A stretch of 44,393 nucleotides of DNA from Cycloclasticus sp. (GCA_012959695.1 DUCS01000004.1:1-44393), one strand, 5' to 3'. Counted from the first letter of the stretch, positions 23,282 through 34,508 are shown. Numbers and translations: made by a program. Notes: generated from the letters alone by a model not told the origin.

Positions 23282-23815
23282 ATGTCTAGAATTGCAAATA
23301 GTCCTGTTGAATTACCAGAAGGTGTTGAATTTAAAAACAATGCTGGAATAATTACTGTTAAAAGTAAAAGTGGCACATTAACGTGCGATTTAATCAAATG
23401 CGTAGATATCAATGTAGACGGTAATACCATTTCATTTAAATCAAATAAAAATGATAAACCTTCTGTTGCTCTTGCTGGTACTCAGCGCTCGTTAGTTAAT
23501 AATATGGTCGTTGGCGTTACAGTTGGTTTTGAAAAAAAATTAGAATTACGCGGTGTGGGATATAGAGCGAAGGTTCAAGGTAATGTGCTTAATCTAACAT
23601 TAGGTTTTTCTCACCCGGTTCAATTCATGATACCTTCAGGCATTACAATTGAAGCTCCAAGTCAAACTGAGCTCACAATTAAGGGTTGTGATAAACAATT
23701 AGTAGGACAAGTGGCTGCAAACATAAGAGCGTTCCGCTCACCTGAACCTTATAAAGGTAAAGGAATTCGTTATGTTGGTGAGCATGTTGTTATGAAAGAA
23801 GCTAAGAAGAAATAG
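23282..23815 (+). CDS. rplF: 50S ribosomal protein L6
   Basis: L6 supports the sarcin-ricin loop region where translational GTPases bind. The 177 residues equal the family length. It begins '[17 protein letters not shown]' and ends with the family signature '[19 protein letters not shown]'. rplR follows after 8 nt. Confidence 0.98.
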   Translation: MSRIANSPVELPEGVEFKNNAGIITVKSKSGTLTCDLIKCVDINVDGNTISFKSNKNDKPSVALAGTQRSLVNNMVVGVTVGFEKKLELRGVGYRAKVQGNVLNLTLGFSHPVQFMIPSGITIEAPSQTELTIKGCDKQLVGQVAANIRAFRSPEPYKGKGIRYVGEHVVMKEAKKK

Positions 23816-23823
23816 GCATAGAA

Positions 23824-24177
23824 ATGGATAAGAAAAGTTCACGTTTGCGTAGAGCAAAAAAAACAAGATCCCGTATTAAAGACAGTGGAAGAAATCGCTT
23901 AAGCGTATTTAGATCTCCGCGTCATATTTATGCGCAGGTTACTTCTGGAGATGGATCAACTGTCATTGCGTCTGCATCGACACTCGTCAGTGATATCAAA
24001 GGCTCAATAAAAAATGCAGGTAATATCGATGCTGCTAGCGTTGTTGGCAAAGCAATTGCAGAACGTGCTGTTAAAGCTGGAGTAACATCAGTTGCATTTG
24101 ATCGTTCTGGATATAAATATCATGGTCGTGTGAAGGCATTAGCCGACGCGGCACGTGAAAATGGATTGGAATTTTAG
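23824..24177 (+). CDS. rplR: 50S ribosomal protein L18
   Basis: L18 binds 5S rRNA with L5 and anchors it to the 50S. The 117 residues equal the family length. It has the basic N-terminus '[20 protein letters not shown]', then '[12 protein letters not shown]', and ends '[19 protein letters not shown]'. rpsE follows after 8 nt. Confidence 0.98.
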   Translation: MDKKSSRLRRAKKTRSRIKDSGRNRLSVFRSPRHIYAQVTSGDGSTVIASASTLVSDIKGSIKNAGNIDAASVVGKAIAERAVKAGVTSVAFDRSGYKYHGRVKALADAARENGLEF

Positions 24178-24185
24178 AGGCAATT

Positions 24186-24695
24186 ATGGCATCACAACCA
24201 GGTCAAAATAATCAACAAGATGATTTACAAGAAAAGTTAATTACTGTTAGAAGAATTTCAAAAGTAGTTAAAGGTGGTCGTCAATTTAGGTTCTCCGCCC
24301 TTGCTGTCGTTGGTGATGGTAATGGACGTGTGGGCTTCGGTATTTGTAAAGCCCGCGAGGTTCCTGTGGCTATTCAAAAAGCTATGGAACAAGCTCGTAA
24401 GAACATGACATCAGTTAATTTACAGGGTAATACATTGCAATACCCTATCGTTGCAAATTATGGCGCGGCTGAAGTCTTTATGAAACCCGCATCAGAAGGT
24501 ACTGGCATTATTGCTGGTGGTGCAATGCGAGCCGTGTTTGAAGTTGTTGGTGTGCATGACGTGCTTGCTAAATGTGTTGGTAGTAACAATCCAGCAAATG
24601 TTGTACGTGCAACAATCAAAGGGTTGTCAGATATGACAAACGCCGAACAAGTTGCGATGAAACGCGGCAAAAAAGTAGCAGATATTGTTGGATAA
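24186..24695 (+). CDS. rpsE: 30S ribosomal protein S5
   Basis: S5 is at the decoding-fidelity region between S4 and S8. The 169 residues match the family (167). The N-terminal domain includes '[20 protein letters not shown]' (no spectinomycin-type lesion obvious) and the C-terminal domain '[19 protein letters not shown]'. rpmD follows after 5 nt. Confidence 0.98.
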   Translation: MASQPGQNNQQDDLQEKLITVRRISKVVKGGRQFRFSALAVVGDGNGRVGFGICKAREVPVAIQKAMEQARKNMTSVNLQGNTLQYPIVANYGAAEVFMKPASEGTGIIAGGAMRAVFEVVGVHDVLAKCVGSNNPANVVRATIKGLSDMTNAEQVAMKRGKKVADIVG

Positions 24696-24700
24696 TAATT

Positions 24701-24886
24701 ATGAGCGATAAAAAAATCAAAATAACGATGGTGCGTAGTCAAAACGGCCGTTTAAGATCACATAAAGCATGCATTGCAGGTCTTGGCTTACGTAAAATAC
24801 ATCAAACGGTTGAAGTGATTGATACACCAGAAAATAGAGGCATGATCAATAAAGTTCATTATATGCTTCAGGTAGAAGAGGGTTAA
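24701..24886 (+). CDS. rpmD: 50S ribosomal protein L30
   Basis: L30 is a small 50S protein absent from some bacterial groups. The 61 residues compare with 59 in E. coli. It shows '[11 protein letters not shown]' followed by '[20 protein letters not shown]'. It sits between rpsE (5 nt) and rplO (1 nt), so translational coupling on both sides is likely. Confidence 0.97.
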   Translation: MSDKKIKITMVRSQNGRLRSHKACIAGLGLRKIHQTVEVIDTPENRGMINKVHYMLQVEEG

Positions 24887-24887
24887 C

Positions 24888-25319
24888 ATGTTATTAAATA
24901 CAATAAAACCTGCTGCAGGCAGTAAAAAATCCGCTAAACGCGTTGGTCGTGGAATCGGCTCTGGTTACGGCAAAACATGTGGCCGTGGTCATAAAGGACA
25001 AAAAGCACGTTCTGGTGGTATGCCTAAAATTGGTTTTGAAGGCGGGCAAATGCCTATCCAACGTAGACTGCCAAAAATTGGCTTTACGTCTGCAAAAAAA
25101 CGTTTAACTGCTGAAGTTAGACTGGGTGAATTATCCAATCTTAATGCTGATGTTATTACCGTAGAGACATTAATCGAAGCTAATATTGTGCCTGCATTTA
25201 CAAAGCGAGTAAAAGTCATCTTGTCGGGTGAAATAAACACGGCTGTAAAGTTGAAAGGGTTAGTTGCAACGCCAGGTGCGTTAAAAGCAATTGAATCTGC
25301 TGGCGGATCGCTCTCTTAA
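24888..25319 (+). CDS. rplO: 50S ribosomal protein L15
   Basis: L15 is a late 50S assembly protein. The 143 residues equal the family length. It begins '[20 protein letters not shown]' and has the Gly/Arg-rich loop '[14 protein letters not shown]', then '[14 protein letters not shown]'. It begins 1 nt after rpmD and ends 3 nt before secY, so secY translation is probably coupled to it. Confidence 0.98.
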   Translation: MLLNTIKPAAGSKKSAKRVGRGIGSGYGKTCGRGHKGQKARSGGMPKIGFEGGQMPIQRRLPKIGFTSAKKRLTAEVRLGELSNLNADVITVETLIEANIVPAFTKRVKVILSGEINTAVKLKGLVATPGALKAIESAGGSLS

Positions 25320-25322
25320 TTT

Positions 25323-26657
25323 ATGTCTTCTTTAGGTTCATCAGCCGCAGGCAATAAAGGCGGGTTAAGCAACATGCCTGAGCTTCGTAGTAGGCTCTTT
25401 TTTGTGCTGGGTGCTTTGTTTGTTTTTAGAATTGGTGCGCATGTTCCAGTGCCTGGGATAGACCCAAAAGCGTTAGCATTAATGTTTGAACAACAAGCCG
25501 GAACCATATTAGATATGTTTAATATGTTTTCTGGTGGCGCACTAAAAAGATTAAGTATATTTGCTCTGGGCATCATGCCGTATATTTCGGCATCTATTAT
25601 TATTCAATTAATGACGTCAGTTGTACCTAAATTTGAGCAACTTAAGAAAGAAGGCGAGTCAGGTAAAAGAAAGATAACTCAATACACTCGTTACTTTACG
25701 GTTGTATTAGCAACATTCCAAGCGTTTGGCGTAGCAACAGCTATTCAAAGTCAATCAGCTGGTGGATTACCGGTTGTATTTAACCCGGGCGCAGCGTTTA
25801 TGTTTACAGCTGTTGTTACTTTAGTGAGTGGAACGTTGTTTTTAATGTGGCTTGGTGAACAAGTGACCGAACGTGGCATTGGTAATGGTATTTCAATCAT
25901 CATTTTCGGTGGTATTGTGGCTGGACTACCATCCGCTATAGGTGGGACGCTTGAGCTTGTACGCACAGGTGAAATGAATGCTATTACGGTCATATTATTA
26001 TTTTTAGTGGCTATCGCGGTGACTGCTTTTGTTATTTTTGTTGAACGTGCTCAACGACGTATCACCATTAATTATGCTAAACGTCAGGTTGGTAACAAAA
26101 TGACAGCGGGTCAGTCAAGCTTTTTACCATTGAAGCTAAATATGGCCGGGGTTATCCCGCCAATTTTTGCTTCTAGTATTATTCTGTTTCCTTCAACGAT
26201 AGCGGGTTGGTTTGGAAATAGCGAAGGTATGGAGTGGTTGCAAGATCTTTCAAGCATGTTATCCCCTGGGCAGCCAATTTATGTGATGTTGTATGCTGCA
26301 GCGATTATTTTCTTTTGCTTTTTTTATACAGCATTGGTGTTTAATTCAAGGGATACATCTGACAACTTAAAAAAATCAGGTGCTTTTATACCCGGTATTA
26401 GACCCGGTGAGCAAACCACTAAATATATTGATGCTGTGGTTACTAAACTTACGTTATTAGGTGCTATGTATATTACCGCTGTGTGTTTATTACCTGAGTT
26501 TTTGATTGTTTATTGGAATGTGCCATTCTACTTTGGTGGTACATCACTGTTAATTATAGTTATTGTTGTGATGGACTTTATTGCACAAATGCAGTCGCAT
26601 TTAATGTCACATCAATATGAAGGCTTAATGAAAAAAGCGAACCTTAAGAGTTCTTAA
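25323..26657 (+). CDS. secY: Preprotein translocase subunit SecY
   Basis: SecY is the ten-helix protein-conducting channel of the inner membrane. The 444 residues equal the E. coli length (443). It shows the plug region after the first helix ('[11 protein letters not shown]'), '[16 protein letters not shown]' (helix 2), '[20 protein letters not shown]' and the cytoplasmic loop containing 'FKPG-like' '[12 protein letters not shown]'. Its partner secE is at 135-503. rpmJ follows after 24 nt. Confidence 0.98.
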   Translation: MSSLGSSAAGNKGGLSNMPELRSRLFFVLGALFVFRIGAHVPVPGIDPKALALMFEQQAGTILDMFNMFSGGALKRLSIFALGIMPYISASIIIQLMTSVVPKFEQLKKEGESGKRKITQYTRYFTVVLATFQAFGVATAIQSQSAGGLPVVFNPGAAFMFTAVVTLVSGTLFLMWLGEQVTERGIGNGISIIIFGGIVAGLPSAIGGTLELVRTGEMNAITVILLFLVAIAVTAFVIFVERAQRRITINYAKRQVGNKMTAGQSSFLPLKLNMAGVIPPIFASSIILFPSTIAGWFGNSEGMEWLQDLSSMLSPGQPIYVMLYAAAIIFFCFFYTALVFNSRDTSDNLKKSGAFIPGIRPGEQTTKYIDAVVTKLTLLGAMYITAVCLLPEFLIVYWNVPFYFGGTSLLIIVIVVMDFIAQMQSHLMSHQYEGLMKKANLKSS

Positions 26658-26681
26658 GTAAGGTTTAAATAGGAGTTAATT

Positions 26682-26795
26682 ATGAAAGTTAGAGCATCTG
26701 TAAAGAAGATATGTCGCAACTGTAAAATTGTTCGACGTAATCGAGTCGTTCGTGTTATCTGTAAAGATGGACGTCATAAACAGCGCCAAGGCTAA
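26682..26795 (+). CDS. rpmJ: 50S ribosomal protein L36 (zinc-binding form)
   Basis: This 37-residue protein is the smallest 50S protein. It begins '[19 protein letters not shown]' and keeps the zinc ligands Cys11, Cys14, Cys27 and His32, so it is the C-plus form. The SD AGGAG (about 26671-26675) lies 6 nt upstream of the ATG. Its place between secY and rpsM is canonical. Confidence 0.97.
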   Translation: MKVRASVKKICRNCKIVRRNRVVRVICKDGRHKQRQG

Positions 26796-26804
26796 TACTT
26801 TAGC

Positions 26805-26833
26805 TTGTAGTTAGATTAAATAAAGATTAAACT
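26805..26833 (+). promoter_or_regulatory. Possible weak promoter of the alpha operon
   Basis: In the 75-nt rpmJ-rpsM gap, the longest in the spc-alpha stretch, TTGTAG (26805-26810) and TAAACT (26828-26833) are 17 bp apart. A short stem GTCG/CGAC follows just downstream. In E. coli the alpha leader here forms an S4-binding pseudoknot, which I cannot confirm. The match to consensus is only fair. Confidence 0.3.
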
Positions 26834-26870
26834 TGTCGGTTTTCGACTGGCTAAATAACGGAGAGAATTA

Positions 26871-27227
26871 ATGGCACGTATTGCTGGTATAAATATACCT
26901 GATAATAAGCACATTGTAATTTCATTGACTTCAATTTATGGGATAGGTCCTACGCGATCTAAATCCATTTGCGAAGCTTCTGGAATTGAAACATCGATTA
27001 AAATACGCGATCTATCTGAAGATCAGTTAGAAGCCGTGCGTTCTGAAGTTGGTAAATACCTCATTGAGGGCGATTTACGTCGCGAAGTATCAATGAATAT
27101 TAAGCGTCTTTTGGATTTAGGCTGCTTCCGTGGAATTCGTCATCGTAGAAGTTTACCGGTTCGCGGACAGCGTACAAAAACTAATGCGAGGACCCGTAAA
27201 GGCCCACGTAAACCAATTAGAAAATAA
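26871..27227 (+). CDS. rpsM: 30S ribosomal protein S13
   Basis: S13 is a head protein that bridges to the 50S and touches the P-site tRNA through its tail. The 118 residues equal the family length. It begins '[20 protein letters not shown]' and ends with the basic tail 'GPRKPIRK'. '[20 protein letters not shown]' is diagnostic. rpsK follows after 25 nt. Confidence 0.98.
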   Translation: MARIAGINIPDNKHIVISLTSIYGIGPTRSKSICEASGIETSIKIRDLSEDQLEAVRSEVGKYLIEGDLRREVSMNIKRLLDLGCFRGIRHRRSLPVRGQRTKTNARTRKGPRKPIRK

Positions 27228-27252
27228 GATTTAATTAAAGGATATTAGTAGT

Positions 27253-27639
27253 ATGGCTAAACCAAGTCGTAGTAAAAAGAAAGTTAAAAAAAGTGTAGTT
27301 GATGGCATTGTTCATGTACATGCTACATTTAATAATACGATTGTTACAATTACTGACCGCAAAGGTAATGCTCTTTCTTGGGCAACTGCTGGTGGTTCAG
27401 GCTTTAGAGGTTCACGTAAAAGCACACCGTTTGCTGCTCAAGTAGCTGCAGAACGTGCGGGTGAAGCGGCTAAAGAGTTCGGTATTAAGAACCTTGAAGT
27501 AAGAATTAAGGGTCCCGGTCCTGGTCGTGAATCAGCAGTAAGAGCACTAAATAACATTGGGTTTAACATCACTTTTATTGAAGATGTAACACCAATTCCA
27601 CACAATGGATGTCGGCCACCCAAAAAGCGACGCGTTTAA
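27253..27639 (+). CDS. rpsK: 30S ribosomal protein S11
   Basis: S11 forms part of the mRNA exit channel on the platform. The 128 residues match the family (129). It shows '[19 protein letters not shown]', '[15 protein letters not shown]' and the conserved C-terminus '[16 protein letters not shown]', which includes the asparagine-glycine that forms isoaspartate in E. coli. rpsD follows after 13 nt. Confidence 0.98.
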   Translation: MAKPSRSKKKVKKSVVDGIVHVHATFNNTIVTITDRKGNALSWATAGGSGFRGSRKSTPFAAQVAAERAGEAAKEFGIKNLEVRIKGPGPGRESAVRALNNIGFNITFIEDVTPIPHNGCRPPKKRRV

Positions 27640-27652
27640 CTAGGAAATTACA

Positions 27653-28279
27653 ATGGCAAAATATACAGATTCTAAATGTCGTTTATGTCGTCGTGAAGGC
27701 GAGAAATTATATTTAAAAGGCGAAAAGTGCTACACAGCTAAGTGTGCAATTGAAAAAAGAGCGTACCCACCTGGCCAACATGGTCAGCGCCGTACACGTC
27801 TTTCAGACTACGCATTGCAATTACGTGAAAAACAAAAATTACGCCGTACTTATGGTGTATTAGAAAAGCAATTCCGTGGTTATTATTCTGAAGCAGCTCG
27901 CATCAAAGGTTCAACGGGTGAAAACTTATTGCAACTTCTTGAATGTCGTTTAGATAATGTTGTTTACCGTATGGGTTTTTCTTCTTCACGTTCAGAAGCT
28001 AGACAACTGGTTAGACATAACGGCATCCTTGTTAATGGAGTTCGTGTCAACATTCCTTCTTATCAAGTTAATGCGGAAGATATTATTGAAGTTAAAGAAG
28101 CTGCTAAAAATCAAAACCGCGTTAAATCTGCGCTTGAGTTTGTTGAACAACGCGGTATTCCTGAGTGGATAGAGCTTGATATCAAAAAAATGCAAGGTAC
28201 ATTTAAAGTCAAACCAGTACGTTCTGATTTGTCAGCTGAAATAAATGAACATCTTGTTGTTGAGCTGTACTCTAAGTAA
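27653..28279 (+). CDS. rpsD: 30S ribosomal protein S4 (zinc-binding form)
   Basis: S4 is a primary 16S-binding protein at the mRNA entry channel and the translational repressor of the alpha operon in E. coli. The 208 residues are typical. The N-terminus '[20 protein letters not shown]' continues to a fourth cysteine, giving Cys9, Cys12, Cys26 and Cys31. These are the zinc ligand positions of Thermus thermophilus S4 and are not complete in E. coli S4. The S4 RNA-binding domain follows with '[20 protein letters not shown]'. The C-plus form is notable in this organism group. Confidence 0.97.
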   Translation: MAKYTDSKCRLCRREGEKLYLKGEKCYTAKCAIEKRAYPPGQHGQRRTRLSDYALQLREKQKLRRTYGVLEKQFRGYYSEAARIKGSTGENLLQLLECRLDNVVYRMGFSSSRSEARQLVRHNGILVNGVRVNIPSYQVNAEDIIEVKEAAKNQNRVKSALEFVEQRGIPEWIELDIKKMQGTFKVKPVRSDLSAEINEHLVVELYSK

Positions 28280-28296
28280 TCTAAAGAGGAAATATA

Positions 28297-29301
28297 ATGC
28301 AAAATTTACTTTCAGGTTTTTTACAGCCTAAAGTTACTGGAGTTAAATCAATTTCTCCAACGAGCTCTAAAGTAACCATTGAGCCTATGGAACGTGGTTT
28401 TGGACATACATTAGGTAATGCACTTAGACGTGTTTTATTGTCATCTATTTCTGGTTGCGCAGTAACTGAAATTAAAATCGAAGGTGTTTTACACGAATAC
28501 ACGACGATTGATGGTGTTCAAGAAGACGTGATTGACATCATGTTGAACCTTAAGAATCTAGCGGTTGTTCTAAATGCTAAAGATGAAGCAATACTTACGA
28601 TTAAAAAATCAGGCAAAGGGCAAGTCACAGCGGCTGATATTCAAATCGATCATGATGTTGAGATCATTAATCCTGAATTAGTTATTGCTAACTTAGCGAA
28701 CAGCGGTAAATTGTCTATGACAATTAAAGTTGAACGTGGCTCTGGATATCAAACTGCGGCTTCCCGTAAACTACCGGATGAAGATTTACCCATTGGTACA
28801 TTATTATTGGATGCTTCTTTTAGTCCCGTTAAAAGTATTTCATATACCGTTGATACTGCACGTGTTGAACAACGTACTAACTTAGATAAGTTAGTGATTG
28901 AACTTGAAACAAATGGCACGATTGATCCAGAAGAAACTATCCGTGCTGCGGCGACTATTTTGCATCATCATATCGCTGTGTTTGTTGACCTTAAAGATAT
29001 TCCTGATGAACCTGAGCTTCCTAAGGAGCCTGAGTTTGACCCCGTGCTTTTACGTCCGGTTGACGATTTAGAATTGACGGTACGCTCAGCAAACTGCCTT
29101 AAAGCAGAGCAAATATTTTACATTGGTGATTTAATTCAACGTACTGAAACTGAATTGCTGAAAGCGCCTAATTTAGGCAAAAAATCACTCACCGAAATCA
29201 AAGACGTTTTAGCTTCTAAAGGAATGTCTTTAGGTATTCGTCTTGAAAATTGGCCGCCCTCTAGTTTAATTACTAGTGATAGAGCTGTCGCTTCAATTTA
29301 A
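28297..29301 (+). CDS. rpoA: DNA-directed RNA polymerase subunit alpha
   Basis: The alpha dimer scaffolds RNA polymerase assembly, and its C-terminal domain contacts UP elements and activators such as CysB. The 334 residues compare with 329 in E. coli. The N-terminal domain (about 1-235) contains '[19 protein letters not shown]'. A Pro/Glu-rich linker ('[19 protein letters not shown]') follows. The C-terminal helix-hairpin-helix domain has '[16 protein letters not shown]'. rplQ follows after 15 nt. Confidence 0.98.
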   Translation: MQNLLSGFLQPKVTGVKSISPTSSKVTIEPMERGFGHTLGNALRRVLLSSISGCAVTEIKIEGVLHEYTTIDGVQEDVIDIMLNLKNLAVVLNAKDEAILTIKKSGKGQVTAADIQIDHDVEIINPELVIANLANSGKLSMTIKVERGSGYQTAASRKLPDEDLPIGTLLLDASFSPVKSISYTVDTARVEQRTNLDKLVIELETNGTIDPEETIRAAATILHHHIAVFVDLKDIPDEPELPKEPEFDPVLLRPVDDLELTVRSANCLKAEQIFYIGDLIQRTETELLKAPNLGKKSLTEIKDVLASKGMSLGIRLENWPPSSLITSDRAVASI

Positions 29302-29316
29302 TTTAAGGATTTAACT

Positions 29317-29706
29317 ATGCGTCACCGGAAATCAGGAAGACAGCTTAATCGTAATAGCAGTCACCGTAAGGCAATGTTTCAAAACATGGCAAACTCGCTT
29401 ATCGATCATGAAGTAATCCGTACTACTTTGCCTAAGGCTAAAGAGTTACGTCGTTTTATAGAGCCTCTTATTACTGCGTCTAAAAACGATTCGGTTGCTA
29501 AAAGAAGATTGGTTTTTTCTCGTTTAAGAGATCGCGACAGTGTGACCAAATTATTCAATAAACTAGCACCTCGTTATAAAGAACGTCCAGGTGGTTATTT
29601 GCGAATTCTAAAATGTGGATTTAGAACCGGTGATGCCGCACCTATGGCTTTTGTCGAACTCGTAGATCGAGATGAATCTAGTCCATCTGATGTTTCTGAA
29701 GATTAA
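29317..29706 (+). CDS. rplQ: 50S ribosomal protein L17
   Basis: L17 lies near the tunnel exit and ends the alpha operon. The 129 residues match the family (127). It begins '[20 protein letters not shown]' and contains 'ITTASKN-like' '[15 protein letters not shown]' and '[20 protein letters not shown]'. A strong symmetric terminator begins immediately after the stop codon. Confidence 0.98.
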   Translation: MRHRKSGRQLNRNSSHRKAMFQNMANSLIDHEVIRTTLPKAKELRRFIEPLITASKNDSVAKRRLVFSRLRDRDSVTKLFNKLAPRYKERPGGYLRILKCGFRTGDAAPMAFVELVDRDESSPSDVSED

Positions 29707-29708
29707 AT

Positions 29709-29735
29709 AAAAAGCCGGCTTAAGCCGGCTTTTTT
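29709..29735. terminator. Bidirectional terminator between rplQ and fdxA
   Basis: A GC-rich stem (AGCCGGC/GCCGGCT around TTAA, 29713-29730) is flanked by an A-run on the left and a T-run on the right. It can therefore stop transcription from both directions: the long ribosomal transcript on the + strand and fdxA on the - strand. Confidence 0.93.
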
Positions 29736-29823
29736 ACGTATAACATTAATTGCTTATGTTTATTTCTAAAGTAGCAATTTTACTTATGAGTGCAATATTA
29801 AACAATATTTGTAGCCGATAATT

Positions 29824-30147
29824 CTAACGCTCTAAATGTTGTAGTTTGCTGTCAATTTTTGCCCACTCGTCCGCATCTTCTGGTGCAGGTTTTAAATCAG
29901 TTATCACGGGCCATAAGGGTGATAATTCTGCGTTTAAGGTGATAAAACTTTCTTGCCCTTCTGGCAACTCATCTTCGGAATAAATTGCTTCTACAGGACA
30001 CTCTGGTTCGCATAAGGTACAGTCGATGCATTCATCTGGGTCAATAACTAAAAAGTTTGGGCCTTCGTGAAAACAATCTACTGGGCAAACGTCCACGCAA
30101 TCGGTGTATTTACATTTAATGCATGATTCTGTTACTACGAATGTCAT
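29824..30147 (-). CDS. fdxA: 7Fe ferredoxin (3Fe-4S plus 4Fe-4S, FdI type)
   Basis: This is a small cytoplasmic electron carrier of 107 residues. Cys9, Cys17 and Cys50 match the 3Fe-4S ligands of Azotobacter ferredoxin I, and Cys21, Cys40, Cys43 and Cys46 match its 4Fe-4S ligands. The free cysteines Cys12 and Cys25 are also conserved. The C-terminus ends 'SKLQHLER' as in that protein. The SD AGGA lies just before the ATG. It is transcribed toward rplQ and shares that terminator. An electron-donor role to the nearby iron-sulfur CysH is possible, but that is only an inference from position. Confidence 0.95.
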   Translation of the reverse strand: MTFVVTESCIKCKYTDCVDVCPVDCFHEGPNFLVIDPDECIDCTLCEPECPVEAIYSEDELPEGQESFITLNAELSPLWPVITDLKPAPEDADEWAKIDSKLQHLER

Positions 30148-30237
30148 TCCTATTCCTATTCTTGAGTTGTATATTTAATGGTTTATTATAAACGTATTGT
30201 TAGTTAACGTTTAACTGCAAACTAAAGTTCTCTGTTT

Positions 30238-30999
30238 CTACGTTGAAAATTTCAGACCAATTAACAACAGTACGGTGGCTACAATATACTTTAGTGCTTT
30301 TTCTGGCAGTCGTTGACCCACTCTTGTACCAAAGTATATGGCCGGTATGGAACCAGTAATTAGGCTGAGTAATAAATTGAAGTCGATATTTCCTAATTGA
30401 TAATGCCCTAGGCCCGCTATTGCTGTTAATGGCACAGCATGGGCGATATCGGTGCCAACGATTTTTCGCGTTTTAAGTGTTGGGTATAGTATGAGTAACA
30501 TTGCACTGCCGATTGCACCAGCACCTACAGATGACAAAGTGACCAGCACCCCTAAGATGGCGCCAATACAGATAATTACTGCTTTAGAAGGCTCTATATT
30601 CGCTTTAGCTGCGAATAGATGAGTAACGTTATCTTTAAATACAATGACGAATGACGTCAAAATCAACATGGCCCCTAGCGTCACGGAAATAATGTGCTCA
30701 AATAATGCTTCGCTGATGTTGAGTTGTTGTATAGCTAAAACGCAGACGATGGAACCGGGAATGCTTCCTAAACATAGGTTTTTAACAATAGACCATTCAA
30801 TGTTCTTTAATCGTTGGTGTGACCAGACACCACTGGCTTTGGTAATTGCAGCGTATAGTAAATCTGTTCCTACCGCGATTGCAGGTTGTACATTAAAGCC
30901 TAATACCAGTAGCGGGGTCATTAAAGATCCGCCGCCAACACCGGTTAGCCCGATAACAAATCCAACGCAAGCGCCTGCAAGAATATAAAAGTAATCCAA
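30238..30999 (-). CDS. TauE/SafE-family membrane transporter (putative sulfite/sulfur-anion exporter)
   Basis: This 253-residue integral membrane protein has about eight predicted helices and the family signature 'GLTGVGGGSLMTPLLV' near residues 18-33. A related repeat ('LSSVGAGAIGSAMLLILYP') appears in the second half. TauE/SafE proteins move sulfite, sulfoacetate or other organosulfur anions. The substrate here is not shown by sequence. The start is TTG (30999), chosen because 'MDYFYILAGACVGF' aligns with family N-termini, though the SD is poor. It is divergent from cysB across a palindromic control region, which supports a sulfur role. Confidence 0.85.
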   Translation of the reverse strand: MDYFYILAGACVGFVIGLTGVGGGSLMTPLLVLGFNVQPAIAVGTDLLYAAITKASGVWSHQRLKNIEWSIVKNLCLGSIPGSIVCVLAIQQLNISEALFEHIISVTLGAMLILTSFVIVFKDNVTHLFAAKANIEPSKAVIICIGAILGVLVTLSSVGAGAIGSAMLLILYPTLKTRKIVGTDIAHAVPLTAIAGLGHYQLGNIDFNLLLSLITGSIPAIYFGTRVGQRLPEKALKYIVATVLLLIGLKFST

Positions 31000-31024
31000 A
31001 ATTTAACCAGCTTTATAATTAGGC

Positions 31025-31052
31025 TTGAAATATAAAGGATTTCCTTTATAAT
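31025..31052 (+). promoter_or_regulatory. Sigma-70 promoter of cysB with palindrome in the spacer
   Basis: TTGAAA (31025-31030) and TATAAT (31047-31052) are separated by 16 bp. A palindrome with perfect 9-bp arms, TATAAAGGA/TCCTTTATA (31031-31039 with 31042-31050), fills the spacer and overlaps the -10 box. A protein bound here would block polymerase, so autorepression by CysB (known in enterobacteria) or control by another regulator is plausible. Confidence 0.7.
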
Positions 31053-31056
31053 AAAA

Positions 31057-31072
31057 AGGAATAAGTATTCCT
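31057..31072. promoter_or_regulatory. Second palindromic operator candidate in the tauE-cysB gap
   Basis: AGGAATA/TATTCCT (31057-31063 with 31066-31072) has perfect 7-bp arms around AG. It covers the predicted cysB transcription start (about 31059). It shares the AGGA core with the upstream palindrome and with a single half-site TATAAAGGAT at 31084-31093, which also contains the cysB SD. Confidence 0.6.
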
Positions 31073-31088
31073 ATATTTATAACTATAA

Positions 31089-32075
<987 letters not shown>

Positions 32076-32085
32076 ATTTTAGACG

Positions 32086-32802
32086 CTATGGTATTTTAGT
32101 TAACTCACTATGTAGTCCGCATTCTTTGCTATCTGCTTGTTCCCACCACCAGCGACCATCTCTGGGGTCTTGGTGAGGCAGCGTGGGACGCGTACAAGGT
32201 TCACAGCCGATGCTACTAAAGCCGCGGTTATGTAATGGGTTAAAGGGTATGTCTAGCGCTCTAATATAAGCCCAGACGTCTTCAGAACTCCATTGGTACA
32301 AAGGGTTGAATTTCAACAAGTCATCCTGTTTGCCTGAGAAAGCGGAATCTATCTCCGCTACATTTAAGTTATGTCGTGTTGCTTTACTTTGATCACGTCG
32401 CTGGCCAGTAATCCAGCCGGAGAAGTTGCTTAAATGCCGTTTCAAAGGCTCGACTTTTCTAATGCCACAACATTCTTGATGGCCATCTTTGTAAAAGCTA
32501 AATAAACCCTTTTCTTGGGTTAGCTTTTGCAGGTGACGTGTGTCTGGCGATAAAATATCGATATTAATTTGGTAGTGATTCATTACCGTTTGAATAAATT
32601 GGTAGGTTTCTGGATGTAGACGCCCCGTATCTAAGGTAAATACAGAGGGATTTAACTTGAGTTTACAGGCCATATCAATCAACACGACGTCCTCGGCACC
32701 ACTGAACGAAATAGCTAAACTATCTACGGCTGAATAAATACCTTTGATGATGTCGCGCGGTTGCTTGTCTTCAAGCGATGCCTGTAATGTTTGAATGTTC
32801 AT
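32086..32802 (-). CDS. cysH: Assimilatory adenylylsulfate (APS) reductase, iron-sulfur type
   Basis: This enzyme reduces activated sulfate (APS, possibly also PAPS) to sulfite with thioredoxin. The PP-loop motif '[15 protein letters not shown]' lies near residue 31. The 4Fe-4S cysteines are present as Cys111-Cys112 ('ECCGIRK') and 'GCEPCTRP', and the C-terminal catalytic cysteine is in 'KECGLH'. The extra cysteine pairs separate it from the cluster-free PAPS reductase of E. coli. I chose the ATG at 32802 (238 residues). A TTG at 32814 would add four residues, and neither has a good SD. It ends 10 nt from cysB, convergently. Confidence 0.92.
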   Translation of the reverse strand: MNIQTLQASLEDKQPRDIIKGIYSAVDSLAISFSGAEDVVLIDMACKLKLNPSVFTLDTGRLHPETYQFIQTVMNHYQINIDILSPDTRHLQKLTQEKGLFSFYKDGHQECCGIRKVEPLKRHLSNFSGWITGQRRDQSKATRHNLNVAEIDSAFSGKQDDLLKFNPLYQWSSEDVWAYIRALDIPFNPLHNRGFSSIGCEPCTRPTLPHQDPRDGRWWWEQADSKECGLHSELTKIP

Positions 32803-32912
32803 GTCAGTATACAAAAGTTGATAACCACCAGTTTAACAAGGTTATAGGAAATCAAACATTCTAAAAGGGGATATCAATAGAAGTGTTAGTCTGTATGCGT
32901 GTCTTGCCGTTG

Positions 32913-34508
32913 TTAGCCTTGAGAGAAATATTGCTGTAAAAAAGCATCGAATGATAACGAATCGTTTTGCTCTAAAAGAGTTTGCTCTTTGATGGACTGC
33001 AAGGCGGCTGTTTCGAAGCACTGTTGCTGTGTTGAACTGAATGAGCTTTTTTTGAAGAAATCGCGGTGCGTGTTAGCTTGCTGCAAGGCAAATTTAAAGA
33101 AAGGTAGCCCTTGTTTTTTCATCTCATCTAGCACGTTAGCAGAAGGTGTCAGCTCCACATTATTGAGTTTTTTAATTTGTGCGTTGAGGGCGTTAGTGTA
33201 GGACTGGTTATCGTCATCAACATCTAATAATCGACACAGTTCTTTCATTTCGTCGCAAATTTCAAGCCCCCATGACTTAAGCGTTACGCCCGCGTTATTG
33301 CGTTGTAATAATAAATCGGGTTTTCTGCCTTCACACGCAACCAAGGTCAAATTATCATCAACACAGGCTTTATCAGTAGCCGACATTGTTGGGCTATCCG
33401 CCAATAGACAGAAAATCATAAAGGCTTCAAGAAACAGCAGTTGAGATTCGCTGATGCCGGCGGGGTAAAATGGGTTGATGTCAACGGATCGTAATTCTAC
33501 GTATTGCACGCCACGTTTTTTTAACGCCTCGCTGGGACGCTCGCCAGATTTGGCAACCTGCTTGGGACGAACATTGCTGTAGTATTCATTTTCTATTTGC
33601 AGGATATTGCTATTAAGTTGTTTGTAGTCACCACTGCTATCTTTAATACCAATAGCGTCGAAATCTCCAAACGGTGTTTGTGTCGCAGATGCTAAGCGGT
33701 TGACGTATTTTTCCAAGCTGTTGTACGAGATATTAATATCAGATTGGCTGTCGTTTTTATAACCGATATCGCTCATTCTTAACGAGGTTGCATAGGGTTT
33801 ATAAAAAGTTCCGTAGTCGAATTCTTCAAAAGAATGTTCACGCCCTTTAACGAAAGATTTGCAAATAGCAGGTGAAGCACCAAATAAGTACAGCACCAAC
33901 CAGCCATAGCGGTGAAGGTTACGCGCCATATCCATATAGGACTGAGAAATAAAATCTTTTTCGTCTTGCGTATCCGCTTCAAGGGCCTGATAAATGGGCC
34001 AAAATTTTACCGGCAAGGAATAATTGAAATGAATGCCTGCAATCGCCTGCATACTGCGGCCGTATCGGTGCCATAAGCCAATGCGGTAAACGTGTTTCAT
34101 TGTGCCAATATTGGAATGGCCGTATTCCGCAATAGGAATACTCATGTCGCCATCCACAATGCAGGGCATACTCGTAGCCCATAACATTTCATCGCCTAAA
34201 TGTTGGTAAGTATACGAATGAACGGCTTGCATAAAATCAAGCGCCGCCGTCGCTTTGCTGAAGGGCGGGGTGATGAACTCCAGTAGGGCTTCAGAATAAT
34301 CGGTGGTGATATAAGGGTTAGTTAACGCCGAGCCAAGTTCTTTGGGGTGTGGAGTTTGAGCGATTTTTCCTTGTTGGTTAACGCGTAAACTTTCCTTTTC
34401 AATACCTTTAAGGCCGCCAGATAAGGCGCTTCCTTGTTGGCTATTGACCAATTTTTTAAGTCTATTTTGAATGCGTTCGTACAACGTTAAACTACCTGTT
34501 ATGCTCAA
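32913..34508 (-). CDS. gshA: Glutamate-cysteine ligase (type 1)
   Basis: GshA makes gamma-glutamylcysteine, the first step of glutathione synthesis. The 531 residues compare with 518 in E. coli. Characteristic stretches are 'GIEKESLRVNQQGKIA', 'YITTDYSEALLEFITPPF', 'YLFGASPAIC', 'YATSLRMSDIGY' and 'YVELRSVDINPF'. The start is uncertain: 34508 is TTG without an SD. Another TTG at 34484 has the AGGT sequence about 10 nt upstream and would drop eight residues. It lies upstream of cysH on the same strand with a 110-nt gap, linking cysteine use to its supply. Confidence 0.94.
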   Translation of the reverse strand: MSITGSLTLYERIQNRLKKLVNSQQGSALSGGLKGIEKESLRVNQQGKIAQTPHPKELGSALTNPYITTDYSEALLEFITPPFSKATAALDFMQAVHSYTYQHLGDEMLWATSMPCIVDGDMSIPIAEYGHSNIGTMKHVYRIGLWHRYGRSMQAIAGIHFNYSLPVKFWPIYQALEADTQDEKDFISQSYMDMARNLHRYGWLVLYLFGASPAICKSFVKGREHSFEEFDYGTFYKPYATSLRMSDIGYKNDSQSDINISYNSLEKYVNRLASATQTPFGDFDAIGIKDSSGDYKQLNSNILQIENEYYSNVRPKQVAKSGERPSEALKKRGVQYVELRSVDINPFYPAGISESQLLFLEAFMIFCLLADSPTMSATDKACVDDNLTLVACEGRKPDLLLQRNNAGVTLKSWGLEICDEMKELCRLLDVDDDNQSYTNALNAQIKKLNNVELTPSANVLDEMKKQGLPFFKFALQQANTHRDFFKKSSFSSTQQQCFETAALQSIKEQTLLEQNDSLSFDAFLQQYFSQG

